Source: Chryseolinea soli
Lineage (GTDB): Bacteria > Bacteroidota > Bacteroidia > Cytophagales > Cyclobacteriaceae
Reading direction: 5' to 3'
Length of the DNA: 64,000 nucleotides
NCBI RefSeq assembly: GCF_003589925.1
Contig: NZ_CP032382.1
Location: forward strand, 1,178,001-1,242,000
Part shown: in pieces, positions 8,977 to 19,300 of the stretch
Numbering within the stretch: the stretch's first letter is position 1
How the letters are laid out: each line of letters opens with the position of its first letter
The notes under the pieces: model-generated
Told to the model about the DNA's origin: nothing
Database searches by the model: none
What the model saw: the letters and a program-made list of their open reading frames with translations, nothing else
Made by a program: the position numbers and the translations under genes

Positions 8977-10755
8977 TTACTTGCAATATTGTTTTATCAA
9001 AACATCAGAAGTGGAATCGCCTAATTCCATGGCCTTGCGCAAGTCTGAGCAACCCTGAGTTCTATCACCTCTTGCTATTTTTTCCAGTCCACGACTTCTA
9101 TATCCTTCTGCAAATTTGGGATTGAGCTCGATGGCTTTGTTGAAAGCGCTCATGGCCTCTGTATATTCTTTGCGTTTCGATCTTATTTTACCCAAAACGT
9201 TATAAGCATATTCGTTTTTAGCGTCGAGTTCCAGGGATGTTGAACAATCGAGAAGGGCTCCCGTGTAGTCTCCCAACTCGCATTTCGCATCGGCGCGGTT
9301 GTTATACGGATATGCGTCCTTGGGGTTTAGCTCGATGGCCTTGCTGCAATCCTGAAGGGCTCCCGTATAGTCCTTGAGCTTTAGCTTTGCATAGCCCAGG
9401 TTATTATACACGCCGTCGAGCCTCGGATTGAGATCCAGCGCCTTATGAAAATCTAGTATTGCCCCATCGAAGTCATTCATTTGTAATTTTAAATATCCCC
9501 GTCCGCTGTAGGCCTCCACAAGAGATGAATCGAGTTCCAACGCCATGCGGTAGTCTTGAAGGGCTCCCGCATAGTCGTGCAATTTGCCTTTCGCGTGTCC
9601 CCGGTTATTATAGGCACTCACATACGCTGGATTCTTTGGTTCGAGTTCGATGGCTTTGTCAAAATCCCGGATCGCGCCGGAATAGTCTTCAAGGTCATCC
9701 TTCGCCTTTCCCCGATTGTTATAGGCCATCACATAGCTCGCATCCAGTTCAATGGCTTTGTTGATATCCTGGATAGCTCCCGCAGGGTCTTTGAGCATGA
9801 TTTTTGTCGCTCCTCGATTGGAATAGCTCTCTGCATTCTTTGAATCCATTTCGATTGCTTTGTCAAAGCTCTGCACGGCACCCGCATAGTCATTCAGCTT
9901 GACCATGGTTGCACCGCGGGCGTTGTAAACATCTGAATATTCCGGCCTGAGTTCCATTGCTCTACTGAAATCTTGCAGCGCCCCGGGCCAGTCTTTCATA
10001 TCATATTTCAATTGTCCCCGTTTGTAATGATACTGTTCATCTTCCGGATCAAGTTCAATGGCCTTATTTTCGTCTTGTAAAGCCCCGCTGTAGTCTTTGA
10101 GGTCAGCTTTCGTCAGCGCACGATTATTATAAGCCATCGCACGTTTTGGGTCAAGTTCAATGGCTGTATTCAGATCTCGAAGGGCTCCCTCAAAGTCTTT
10201 AAGTTCCCTTTTCTCGGCTCCCCGATTGCTATAAGCCTCTGCGTTCCTGGCGTCAAGCAGTATGGCTTTACTGAAGTCATCGATTGCCCCGACATCGTCT
10301 TTAAGGTTTGCCTTTGTCGCGCCCCGGAGACAATAAAGATCCGATTTTTGCAGCTTCAGGTCGATGGCCTTCGTGAGATCCTGCAGCGCCCCGGCATAGT
10401 CTTTCAGGAGGTACTTTGCATACCCGCAATCATGATAAGCTTTGGGGTTGTCCGGGCGAATCGCAACGACTTTATTGTAGTCTTGAAGAGCGCCCGTGTA
10501 GTCCTTGAGTTCAATCTTTGCCACACCCCGGTTCCTATAGGCAGTCGCGTCCTCTGGGTCGATTTCAATGGCTTTGCCGAGGTCCTCGAGCGATCCTGCA
10601 TAGTTACCCCGTTTCATCTTCACCAATCCCAAACCATTATAGGCCACTGCACTCTTAGGATTGAGTTCGATGGCCTTATGGAGATCTTGGGTGGCTCCCG
10701 GTTCGTCTTTGATGCTGATTTTTGCAGTTCCTCTATTGCTATAGGCCAAGGCATA
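8977..10755 (-). CDS. TPR-repeat protein, 3' part of a frameshifted gene
   Basis: About 592 residues made of 17 consecutive 34-residue tetratricopeptide repeats of the pattern AYxNRGxAKxxLKDYxGALQDxxKAIELxPxx, ending at LIKQYCK. This segment has no start of its own. The ATG at 10956 in this frame precedes a non-TPR stretch that is the wrong frame of the 5' part. One base removed from an AAAA run at 10756-10759 joins it to the next feature and completes a repeat (KIDPKYALAY). TPR arrays are protein-binding scaffolds; the partner is unknown. Whether the gene is dead, mis-sequenced or read by slippage cannot be told. Confidence 0.8.
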   Translation of the reverse strand, partial: YALAYSNRGTAKISIKDEPGATQDLHKAIELNPKSAVAYNGLGLVKMKRGNYAGSLEDLGKAIEIDPEDATAYRNRGVAKIELKDYTGALQDYNKVVAIRPDNPKAYHDCGYAKYLLKDYAGALQDLTKAIDLKLQKSDLYCLRGATKANLKDDVGAIDDFSKAILLDARNAEAYSNRGAEKRELKDFEGALRDLNTAIELDPKRAMAYNNRALTKADLKDYSGALQDENKAIELDPEDEQYHYKRGQLKYDMKDWPGALQDFSRAMELRPEYSDVYNARGATMVKLNDYAGAVQSFDKAIEMDSKNAESYSNRGATKIMLKDPAGAIQDINKAIELDASYVMAYNNRGKAKDDLEDYSGAIRDFDKAIELEPKNPAYVSAYNNRGHAKGKLHDYAGALQDYRMALELDSSLVEAYSGRGYLKLQMNDFDGAILDFHKALDLNPRLDGVYNNLGYAKLKLKDYTGALQDCSKAIELNPKDAYPYNNRADAKCELGDYTGALLDCSTSLELDAKNEYAYNVLGKIRSKRKEYTEAMSAFNKAIELNPKFAEGYRSRGLEKIARGDRTQGCSDLRKAMELGDSTSDVLIKQYCK

Positions 10756-11233
10756 TTTTCGGGTCGATCTTGATGGCCTTCGTGAAGTCTTTGATGGCAC
10801 CCTCCATATCTTCAAGCGCAAACTTTGCAAGCCCACGCAAATTGTATGCCTGTTCCTGCTTCCTATCAAGACGAATAGCCTGGTCGATATCGAGAAGGCC
10901 CCCGGCAAAGTCTTCGATTCCAATCTTCTCAAATGCCCGATTGAAGTATGCCGCATAGGTCGGTCTAAGCTCGATTGCCGTGCTGTAGTCTTGAATGGCT
11001 CCCAGGTGGTCCTTTACCTTGCCTTTTGCATCTCCCCGCTCTATGTAAGCCTCTACAAACTTTGGATCAAGTCTTATGGCTCTATTGAAACATAGAATGG
11101 CCCCTTTATAATCCTTAAGCTCAGCCTGCTCTACACCTTCGTCATAATGATTTCTTGCGGTTTGCGCTGTGATGGAATGGACACAACCCCAATAGAAGAA
11201 CAAAAAGAAAGCGACTCGTTTTACCATGGTCAT
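10739..11233 (-). CDS. TPR-repeat protein, 5' part of a frameshifted gene with signal peptide
   Basis: Starts at ATG 11233 or 11227 (MVKRVAFFLFFYWGCVHSITAQ is a signal peptide) and holds four TPR units before leaving frame at ICLGL-stop. Joined to the 3' part by a one-base correction, the product would be about 749 residues with 21 TPRs and would sit in the periplasm or on the surface. The longer reading from 11305 uses GTG and adds a non-signal leader, so it is rejected. Confidence 0.8.
   Translation of the reverse strand: MTMVKRVAFFLFFYWGCVHSITAQTARNHYDEGVEQAELKDYKGAILCFNRAIRLDPKFVEAYIERGDAKGKVKDHLGAIQDYSTAIELRPTYAAYFNRAFEKIGIEDFAGGLLDIDQAIRLDRKQEQAYNLRGLAKFALEDMEGAIKDFTKAIKIDPKICLGL
10756..10759 (-). 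other. Frameshift site in the TPR gene
   Basis: The minus strand reads CCGAAAATATGCC. With AAAA, frame 1 ends 15 bases later at TAG. With AAA, the reading is DPKYALAYSNRG, which is a perfect TPR junction. The 34-residue periodicity on both sides makes the location precise to this run. Confidence 0.85.
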
Positions 11234-11305
11234 GCCGGTTAGGTCCGTTTTTAGAATTGAAGTGCAGCAATAGCCCGGGCTCCGAGATCTTTCACTAACC
11301 TGCAC

Positions 11306-11548
11306 ACATTGAGGTGGGGGAAACGCTCAACAACGGAAAGGCTGCCGAACGCCTTTTTCAATCCTGTTGCTCCGAAATCCAGAACTTCCAATCCATCACA
11401 ACGGAATGCCTGAAGTTCTGATCTCCTGGATCAATACTAATCTACAAAATGAAAATTGCAACTTAAACGCACCTTTGTCAACACTTGCCACATTTTTTTT
11501 ATGTCCAGTGCCGCCTGGTCTTGCTTACCTGGAATTTCCGCGAGCATG
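11306..11548. other. Intergenic stretch with no recognised element
   Basis: This stretch lies between the TPR gene start and the stop of the next permease gene, so it should carry the TPR promoter. No convincing promoter, hairpin or small ORF was seen. Confidence 0.4.
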
Positions 11549-13978
11549 TCATTCACTTTTTAATGCCTCCACCGGATTTTCGCGGGCTACCCGGATGGAT
11601 TGAAAACCGATGGTGAGCACAGCGATCAATAGGGAGGAAATTCCGGCCGCCAGAATCATCCAAACATCGACTTCAATTCTATAAACAAATTCCTGGAGCC
11701 AACGGCGGATGACGTACCAGCCGATGGGAGCGGCCAGGATGAATGCAACACCAACCAGCAATGTAAAATCCTTCAACAAGAGCATCAGAACCTGGGAAAC
11801 CGATGCACCTAACACTTTGCGGATGCTGATTTCTTTGCCGCGCTGTTCTCCCATGTAGGTGGCCAGTCCAAACAAACCAAGACACGCAATGGCCATCGTG
11901 AGCACGGTGAAGATGAGGATGATCTTGCCCATGCGTTGTTCCGACCGGAACATGGCGTCGATATTCTGATCGAGGAATGTGAATTCAAATGGGCTTGAGG
12001 AATATTTCCTCCAGATCGCCTCCAACTTATCGATTGCCTTTGATGCATCGCCCGGCGCAATGCGAACGGCAACGGAATGATTAGCCTGTCTGACCATCAT
12101 GTTGTTTTGTCCTCCGCCCAGCAACATGGCCATGGGTTTGATCGAACTTCTCAAATTTTCAAAATTGAAATCTTTGATCACACCGATCAACTTGAATGGA
12201 ACGGGCTTCGTCGCATTAAAATTAATCACTGTGTTGCCTTCTACCTGTTCAAATCCCATTTGCTTGTAAGCCGTTTCGTTCAACACAATGGCCATACTGT
12301 CGGATGGAAAATCGGCAGAGAAAAACCGGCCGGCAGCCATCGCATATCCCATGGCAGCCAGGTGATCGGCATCGACGGTGACGACGTGGAGATCGATATC
12401 CTGTTGCGTACCTCCTTTACGAAAGAGATTGCTGTCGGTGATGCGGGGAGGCAGTCCGCTGGCAAGACTGGTGTTTTTGAATTCGGGATGGAGGGCCAGC
12501 TCGTGCTTAAACGCCTCGACCTTGTCCTCAAGAGACCATCCATTGCCTACTTCGATCACATTCGCTTTGTCGAACCCTAAGTTTATCTCCTGCATGTATT
12601 TCAGTTGTCGGTGAACCACCAGGCTCCCCAGGATCAGCACCATGGAGATCATAAATTGAAAAACGACCAACGAATTTCTGAGGGAGGAGTTCTTCAAGCC
12701 CGCACTAACCTTTCCTTTCAAAACATCCACGGGCCGGAACGCCGTGAGATAAAACGCCGGGTAGCTTCCGGCAATCAACCCGGTGACGATGGTAAAGATC
12801 ACTAAGGCACCGATCGCCGCGGGCTGCAACAGCGACGTGATCTGGAGATCTTTTCCTGCGAGGTCATTAAAAGGCTCGAGCACCAATCCAATGATCGCCA
12901 ATGCCAGGAAGGTCGAAATAAAACTATAGAGCATCGACTCTGACAAAAATTGTCCCATCAATCGCGAACGAACGGCGCCGATCGACTTTCTTACGCCAAC
13001 TTCTTTCGCCCGCGTGGCCGACCGCGCGGTAGACAGGTTCATGAAGTTGATGCAGGCAATCAATAGCAGGAACGCAGCAACAGCTCCGAAAATAAAAATG
13101 TATGGCATGCTGCCATGGGGAGTGATCTCGCTATCCAAATCGGATTTCAAATGAATATCCAGCAAAGGCTGAAGAAAGAAACCAAAACTATTTCCCTTGG
13201 CTTTGAACGCCTCGGGAGAAAGACCCAGGATGGCTTCAAGCTCCGGGCCCATATTTTTTTCGGTGAGTTTGTCCAATTTCACCTTGCCTTCGGCAGCATC
13301 GGTGGGGGAATGGAGTTTGACATAAGTATAGAGACCCGTATTCGACCAATGATCGTTTTGCATGTAGGGCCAGGTCTCGCCCGAAAAAATCATGTCGAAC
13401 TGGAGGTGTGATTGCGTGGGCAGATCTTTGGCCACGCCGGTGACTTCTGTCGCTACTCTGTCTTCACCTCGAAAAATGATTTTCCCAAGCGGATTCCCAT
13501 CACCAAAAAAACGCTTTGCCGAAGTTTCTGTAAGCACAACCTTGTTTGTCCCCTTTAACGCCGTCTCTGGATTCCCGGAGAGCAACGGAAAGGAAAAGAA
13601 TTGAAAGAAGTTGGCGTCGGCTACCAGCGAGCGTGCTTCTATAAACGATTTATCGTTGTAGCGCATCGGCATCGCCCGCCACCATCCAAACCGGGTGGTG
13701 GTCTCTACTTCGGGTATTTCCCGGAGCAATGCCCCGGCGATCGGTGGCGAAGAGACCGCGGATTTGAATTCGCTTCCTTCAAATCGTCCGCGGGAGCCGA
13801 TACGAAAAACGCGGTCGGCATCTTTTTGAAAGCGATCGTAGCTCAGTTCATCAAAAATGTAAAGCATGATGAGCATGCTGGACGCCATGCCCACCGCCAG
13901 GCCAAAGACGTTGATGGAGGAATAGGTTTTGTATTTTAAGATATTCCTGACGGCAATCTTGATATAGTTAATGAACAT
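11549..13978 (-). CDS. FtsX-type ABC transporter permease (MacB-like)
   Basis: Complete permease of 809 residues. The start MFINYIKIAVRNILKYKTYS is typical of this Bacteroidota family. Layout: TM1 near residues 20-42, a MacB-like periplasmic domain to about 280, three membrane segments with the FtsX motif NLSTARSATRAKEVGVRKSI, a second periplasmic domain, then the closing FtsX block (GEQRGKEISIRKVLGASVSQ). An AAGGA ribosome site precedes the ATG by five bases. No ATPase or regulator is adjacent, so it must use an ATPase encoded elsewhere. The substrate is unknown; relatives act in peptide or lipoprotein export or in envelope stress. Confidence 0.92.
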   Translation of the reverse strand: MFINYIKIAVRNILKYKTYSSINVFGLAVGMASSMLIMLYIFDELSYDRFQKDADRVFRIGSRGRFEGSEFKSAVSSPPIAGALLREIPEVETTTRFGWWRAMPMRYNDKSFIEARSLVADANFFQFFSFPLLSGNPETALKGTNKVVLTETSAKRFFGDGNPLGKIIFRGEDRVATEVTGVAKDLPTQSHLQFDMIFSGETWPYMQNDHWSNTGLYTYVKLHSPTDAAEGKVKLDKLTEKNMGPELEAILGLSPEAFKAKGNSFGFFLQPLLDIHLKSDLDSEITPHGSMPYIFIFGAVAAFLLLIACINFMNLSTARSATRAKEVGVRKSIGAVRSRLMGQFLSESMLYSFISTFLALAIIGLVLEPFNDLAGKDLQITSLLQPAAIGALVIFTIVTGLIAGSYPAFYLTAFRPVDVLKGKVSAGLKNSSLRNSLVVFQFMISMVLILGSLVVHRQLKYMQEINLGFDKANVIEVGNGWSLEDKVEAFKHELALHPEFKNTSLASGLPPRITDSNLFRKGGTQQDIDLHVVTVDADHLAAMGYAMAAGRFFSADFPSDSMAIVLNETAYKQMGFEQVEGNTVINFNATKPVPFKLIGVIKDFNFENLRSSIKPMAMLLGGGQNNMMVRQANHSVAVRIAPGDASKAIDKLEAIWRKYSSSPFEFTFLDQNIDAMFRSEQRMGKIILIFTVLTMAIACLGLFGLATYMGEQRGKEISIRKVLGASVSQVLMLLLKDFTLLVGVAFILAAPIGWYVIRRWLQEFVYRIEVDVWMILAAGISSLLIAVLTIGFQSIRVARENPVEALKSE

Positions 13979-14157
13979 ATCCTTGAGGTTTTGATTTCAC
14001 CAGGTTGGCCCAGATGCCGTTTGAGTATTCAATACGTATGCCAGTTCAAAAGTGCAATGATCTGGCCTATTGGCCATTTTCTTAAACGCCTCGTCCGCCG
14101 ATGGATTATTTTGTGCGGATGCGGTCATGCAACCACAAGATAGTCACCCGAACCATA

Positions 14158-14970
14158 TCATTGGATCAGATTCTTAAATGCTCCCGGAGCCCGGTAGTTT
14201 AGTCCGGCGGTAGTTCCACTGCTGACGTCTACAGTGACGCCGGTGATTTTGCCGGCCAGGTCGGATGATAAGAATACGGCCAGGTTCGCGATGTCGGCCA
14301 TGAGCGGGAGTTTTTTCAGCATCGTGTCGGCTTCCATGTTACTGAGGACGGTTTTCATTTCCTCGGGAAATTTGTCGCGGGCCTCTTTGAAGACGCGCGA
14401 ATCGGGCGAGCCTCCGGAACGCATGTTCACCACGCGCACACCATAGGCACCGATCTCTGCGGCCAGGTTGCTGGTGAAGCCCTCCAGTGCGCAACATGCG
14501 GGAGCAAAGCCACCGGTGTAAGGATAGACTATGCCACCGGGGGTGGCGGTGAGCGATAAGATCACGCCCGAGCCTTGTTTGATCATCACCTTTGCCGCCG
14601 CCGTGGTGGTTAGGAATTGCGTTTGCAACATGAACTTCATCGGGTCCATAAAATCGTTGGCGGTCATGGACACCAGCGGGATGTTTTGCACAACCTTCTC
14701 GCCGGTGGCGTTGAAGGATATGTCTACTGTGCCGGCTTGTTGAACAACTTTTGTGATGTGATCGTTGATTGCTTTTTCATCCTGCGCGTCTACTTGAGCA
14801 ACGTCTGCGCTGCCGCCTGATGCGCGAATTTCGTCTGCTAGTTTTTGGACGGAAGTGATCGTGCGGCCCGTTAAAAATAATTTGGCGCCTGAAGCGGCGA
14901 GGGCTTTGGCTACCGCGCCGCCGAGTGAGCCGCCGGCGCCGTAGATGATGGCATTTTTGTTTTGGAGCAT
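14158..14970 (-). CDS. SDR-fold protein with substituted catalytic residues
   Basis: Short-chain dehydrogenase/reductase fold of 270 residues. The nucleotide-binding loop is present (IIYGAGGSLGGAVAKAL, residues 8-24). Where the family has YxxxK (normally YSASKAALEGF), this protein reads FAPACCALEGF, so Tyr is Phe and Lys is Cys. Normal SDR hydride chemistry would not be expected. It may bind NAD(P) for regulation or act by another route. It stands alone on the minus strand, and no frameshift or internal stop suggests decay. Confidence 0.88.
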   Translation of the reverse strand: MLQNKNAIIYGAGGSLGGAVAKALAASGAKLFLTGRTITSVQKLADEIRASGGSADVAQVDAQDEKAINDHITKVVQQAGTVDISFNATGEKVVQNIPLVSMTANDFMDPMKFMLQTQFLTTTAAAKVMIKQGSGVILSLTATPGGIVYPYTGGFAPACCALEGFTSNLAAEIGAYGVRVVNMRSGGSPDSRVFKEARDKFPEEMKTVLSNMEADTMLKKLPLMADIANLAVFLSSDLAGKITGVTVDVSSGTTAGLNYRAPGAFKNLIQ

Positions 14971-15708
14971 GTGGGATTTGTGTTTTCGGGTGATGTCTGT
15001 TTACAAACGTAGTATTTAAATTATTTTGGTGGCGGGGTTGACAGCGACATTTGGAGGGATTAAAGCGACAAGAGGAATGTTTTTCTTAAGGAAAGATCTG
15101 TCACTAGCAAATGTGGTTCCCTGCGTTCGTGCCAGCATGTGGCGCGTCGATGTGCGCCAGGCCATTGTGAATATCGATGAAGCTTTCCTGTGGCGCTTGG
15201 TTTGCGGGCCCCGGGTTTCACCCGGGGTTATGATGGGAAACCCCTACGGGGTTGGGGAGAGAAAATGGTTTCGTCGATGAGCTAAGCTTATGCATTTATA
15301 GTACTCTCAATTTACTAAGTCAATTTACTTTAGGATATGTTGCTCGTATGGATTGGTGTTGCCTTCATGAAAAGACTTTGTCGAGAACGTTCTTAAGTTC
15401 TGACTGGCGGCACTTCGACTACTCTCGTTTTTATGTGATGAGATTTTCAGGGAGAGCAGAATTTTTTACAAGATAGAGTAGGTCTTATCTTATGTATGCT
15501 TTGGGTATGCGATAACCTTGCTTTATATATACTTTCCTGTGTCTTGGGTACGGTTTCGAAACTTAATGTAATGCTTTTTTTGCTTTTTTAGTAGTGGACT
15601 TTTGGGGCGATTCGTGAAGTCCGGACGCAAATTTAAACTTATCTTTATAGAGATGCGGAGAAACAAGCAGCGTCACCGTGGAATGACTTCAACGAACAGG
15701 GCAAGGAT
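14971..15708. other. Gene-free stretch with two G+C-rich hairpins near 15210-15247
   Basis: No convincing gene. At about 15212-15247 two short palindromes lie in tandem: CCCGGGT-TTC-ACCCGGG, then AACCCC-TAC-GGGGTT. The area after 15300 is A+T-rich and probably holds the promoter of the downstream DinB gene. Short ORFs in the region show no coding pattern. Confidence 0.5.
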
Positions 15709-16227
15709 ATGATCAATGGCTTAAACGAAAGTTTGTGGAAACAATTCGGAGCCAGTATCGATATGCTAAAAAATGCTATCGCGTTGTGGCCCGAAGAGAA
15801 GTGGAATACCGAGAAGAAGTTTTTTTATAACGCCTATCATTGCCTCGTGTTTCTGGAGTACTATCTGAACATTCCCTGGAAAAAGAACTTTTCCCCAGCC
15901 CTTCCCTTCACCTCCGCCGACCCCGACAAAATTCCCGCGGAAGCCATAGACGATATGATCCCGGATAGAATTTACAGTAAAGCGGAATTGCTGAGCTACC
16001 TGCAGTCGTCCCGCGAAAAATGCCACGCGTTGATCTTGGGGCTGACGGCCGAGAAATTGGTGGAACGATGGGTAGAGGAGGATGGAAACCGGAATTATTC
16101 AGTATTTGAACTATTGATCTATAACATGCGGCATGTCCAACATCATGCCGCACAATTGAATTTGTATTTACGCCAGAATATCAATAATGCACCCAGGTGG
16201 GTTTCGCGGGCGAAGGATGACCTGTGA
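15709..16227 (+). CDS. DinB superfamily protein
   Basis: Protein of 172 residues beginning MINGLNESLWKQFGASIDM, with AAGG five bases before the ATG. Histidines at the expected helix positions are in YNAYHCLVFLEYYL and MRHVQHHAAQLNLYLR. The HHAAQLNLYLR ending is typical of the DinB/DUF1569-like group. It is unlike the other DinB genes of this window in sequence, so it is not a recent duplicate. Biochemical role unknown. Two REP-like palindromes follow its stop. Confidence 0.85.
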   Translation: MINGLNESLWKQFGASIDMLKNAIALWPEEKWNTEKKFFYNAYHCLVFLEYYLNIPWKKNFSPALPFTSADPDKIPAEAIDDMIPDRIYSKAELLSYLQSSREKCHALILGLTAEKLVERWVEEDGNRNYSVFELLIYNMRHVQHHAAQLNLYLRQNINNAPRWVSRAKDDL

Positions 16228-16238
16228 GTGATGGAAAC

Positions 16239-16311
16239 GCGAAGTCCGCATGCCGGGAAGCTTTGCTTGGAAGCGTTATGAACGCAAAGTCCCCGAGGCG
16301 GGAGGCTTTGC
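16239..16311. repeat. Two 28-bp REP-like palindromes in tandem
   Basis: Units at 16239-16266 and 16284-16311 share a GCAAAG-type outer stem and an inner GGCGGG/CCCG-type stem. The second reads GCAAAGTCCCCGAGGCGGGA, then GGCTTTGC. Related units occur at 22511 and 25354. No transposase is nearby. Confidence 0.65.
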
Positions 16312-16336
16312 TGAGAATACGTTGTGATAAAAACCG

Positions 16337-19300
16337 TTGCCTATGCATTTCATCAGTCCTCATGCGCTCACCGACAGCGCTTCATTAAAAAAAGATGGGT
16401 TTTCGCTTAAAAGAACAATCGAGTTTTCTTATCTTAGGTTAGCCCATCTACGCGCCTTGTCAGTGAAAAAGTGTACGATCGTTTTGTTGCTTTTGCAGCT
16501 TGTTATTGCTGCGCCGGCACAGGAGTACTTCTACAGACCCTACCGGGTAAACGATGGGTTGCCCAGCGACATCGTAAAAAGCTGCACACAAGACTCCCTG
16601 GGGTATTTTTGGATTGCCACCGACGAGGGTATCGTCAAATACGACGGCGTTAAATTCACCAGCTATCGCGCCGCCATGCACAGCAACTATGCCAAGGGCT
16701 TCCTCACCACCCACAGCGGCCGGTTGTTAGCTTTTGGCGATCGCGACCTGATCGAGATCCAAAACCTGGGCGACACGGTGATCTTCAAAATCCTGTGCCC
16801 GGTGGCGAGAGTAGCAAACGACACGACCCTCTCCTATCCTAAGCTGCTCTTTGAAGATGCGCACGGCGACATTTGGATCAGCGAGTCGCAGTCGGTGGTG
16901 AGGCTGGGCAACCACAGCCTCAAACGATATACGTTCGACGCCGCCAACCGCTCCCCCCAGTTTTTGCGGTCGTTTTCTTTTTTCGAAGACCAAAAGCATG
17001 ATCTCTTTATCTCATCCTTTCAGGGAAACCTGTTCCGATACGATGCACAGCGCGACGCGTTTGAGGCGACTGACAAAAAGTTTCCGTATGGCGTAGAGTT
17101 TGTCTCGGTGCAGAACAACAAAATCGTCATCGGCTCGGAGGAGGGCTTGTCACAAGCTTCGCTCCTGCGCGATGGTGGAGTCACCGCGCCGACGCTGGTG
17201 CTGAAAGTCCCTTTTGTATCTTTCGTGCAGCCCCTGCGAAACCATCACTATTTTGTTGCCACCCGCGGCACCAAACACTATGTCGCCGATTTTGACAAAG
17301 GCATATTCACGCCGCTTTCTTATTCCGTCAACAACATCAATCACGTCTACACCAGCCCGGACAGCGACATCTGGATCTCAGGAAACGAGGGGCTTGTGAT
17401 GATGAAGGAAAATCTGTTTCGCGGAATCGATGACCATGTTGCCGACTTCATCGAGTCTATTGCCGAAGATTCCACCGCGGCAACCTTGTATTATGCCACG
17501 CGCAGCACGTTATACGCTTTCGATCGGATCTCAAAAAAGAACAAAGTGTTGCTTGAAATTCCAACAGGCTATTCGCAGTCGCTGATCTTTGCCCCCGAGG
17601 GCCTTTGGGTGGCCAACGCTTTCAAAGTGTTCCTGTTCAACAAAGGAAAAATTAAAAAACAATTTGACTTTAGTGCACAAAGCCGTTTTGTGACCGAAAT
17701 AACCCGCGACTCGAACGGAAACCTCTGGTTGGCGGTTCCGGGCAGTACACAAGCTTATTATGTCGATAAAAATCTGAACCTTCACCAATATAACGTCGCG
17801 TTGGGACAGGAGGGCGTGATCCACATCCTTCGCGAGGGCAAGGAGGGTATGTACATTGCGTCGTCCGGAAAAGACAATTACCTGTATTTTAAAGCGAACA
17901 GCGACACGGCATTTCACAACATCAGCGTTCCGATGAATCTTGCGGTACATGGCGATTTCAATGTCATGGACCTGGTTGTTGCCAATGACGCGGTTTGGCT
18001 GGCAACCACGGAGGGACTGTTAAAATTCCACGATCACCGTTTGGAGCGGGTGAACCTGGGGGAGCGCTCTACAGGCCTGCCGGTGAGCTCCATCCAGGCC
18101 TATGCGGGCAACAAACTTTTGATCGCCAATGCGTTGGGAATGACATTGTATGATATCCAAACGGGAGCCACGGATCTGTTCAATGAAAGCTCCGGCTTAT
18201 TGTCGAACACCATTACACCCCGGGGCATCTTTGTCGATAGCCGCGAAAATGTTTGGGTGTGCACGGCGAAGGGATTGTGCTACAGCACACGGCCGCTGAC
18301 CGTGCTGAGCAAAACGCCCCAACCCCGGTTCACGCAAGTGCTCGTAAATGGAAAAAAATCTGTTGCGCGCACGAACGATCCGATCGACTACGGCCGTTTC
18401 CTCGCCATCGAGGTGTCGAGCATCACGTTTCCGGAAAATGAAGTGACCTTTCAATACCGTTTTCTTCCCGACGATGACTGGCGGGTGACGTCGGAACCAG
18501 AACTGCGGTTTTCGGGATTGCCTGCGGGCGATCATACCCTCGAGGTCAGGGCAAAAAAGAATGGCCCGTTCATCTGGAGCGACATCTCCCAACTTCACTT
18601 CACCATCGCGAAACCTTTCTGGCAACGGTGGTGGTTTTATGGCCTTTGCTTTATTGGTGTCTTAACCTTGGTTGCCCTCACCTTCATCGCGGTGGATGCG
18701 CGCAACAAAAAGAAGAACATCGCCCTGCAAGCGCTCATCGCCGAGCGGACAAACGAATTGCGCATCAGCAATGAAGAACTCGTGCAACTCAACCAGGAAA
18801 AAAATAACCTCATCGGCGTGGTAGCGCACGACCTGAGAAGCCCGCTCCGCCAGATGATGGGTTTGCTCACGCTGGTGAAAATGAACGCGAAAATGGACGA
18901 GACCTCCGCAACGTACCTGGACTTGGTGGCGAAAAGCGCCCTCCGTCTCGACGACATGATCGTGAAAATCCTCGACGTCGATGCCATCGACGCCCAACAA
19001 CTCAACGTGAAGATCGAAGCGGTAGACCTCTCGGCCATGTGCAGCGCCGTGGTGGACCGCTTTAGTGTTGACGCCCTGCGGAAACGGATTTCCATCGTGC
19101 GAAAGATCGATCCGGGAATTTTTGTCAGGGCCGACAAAGATTACCTGGAACAGGTGATTGAAAATTTATTGTCCAATGCCGTAAAATTCTCACCCTTCGA
19201 ACGCCAGGTATTTGTCAGCTTGCAGGGTTGGGGTGAGCGCGTCACCTGCGAGATCCGGGATCAAGGTCCCGGGCTCAGTGAAGAAGATAAGAAAAAACTT

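Noticed and set aside
10755..10956. N-terminal part of the ORF that starts at 10956
   Set aside because: It is the wrong frame of TPR codons present in the other frame; the true join is at 10756-10759.
8977..11233. Tandem DNA repeat or CRISPR-like array in the TPR gene
   Set aside because: The 102-base periodicity comes from 34-residue protein repeats with diverged codons; no identical repeats and spacers.
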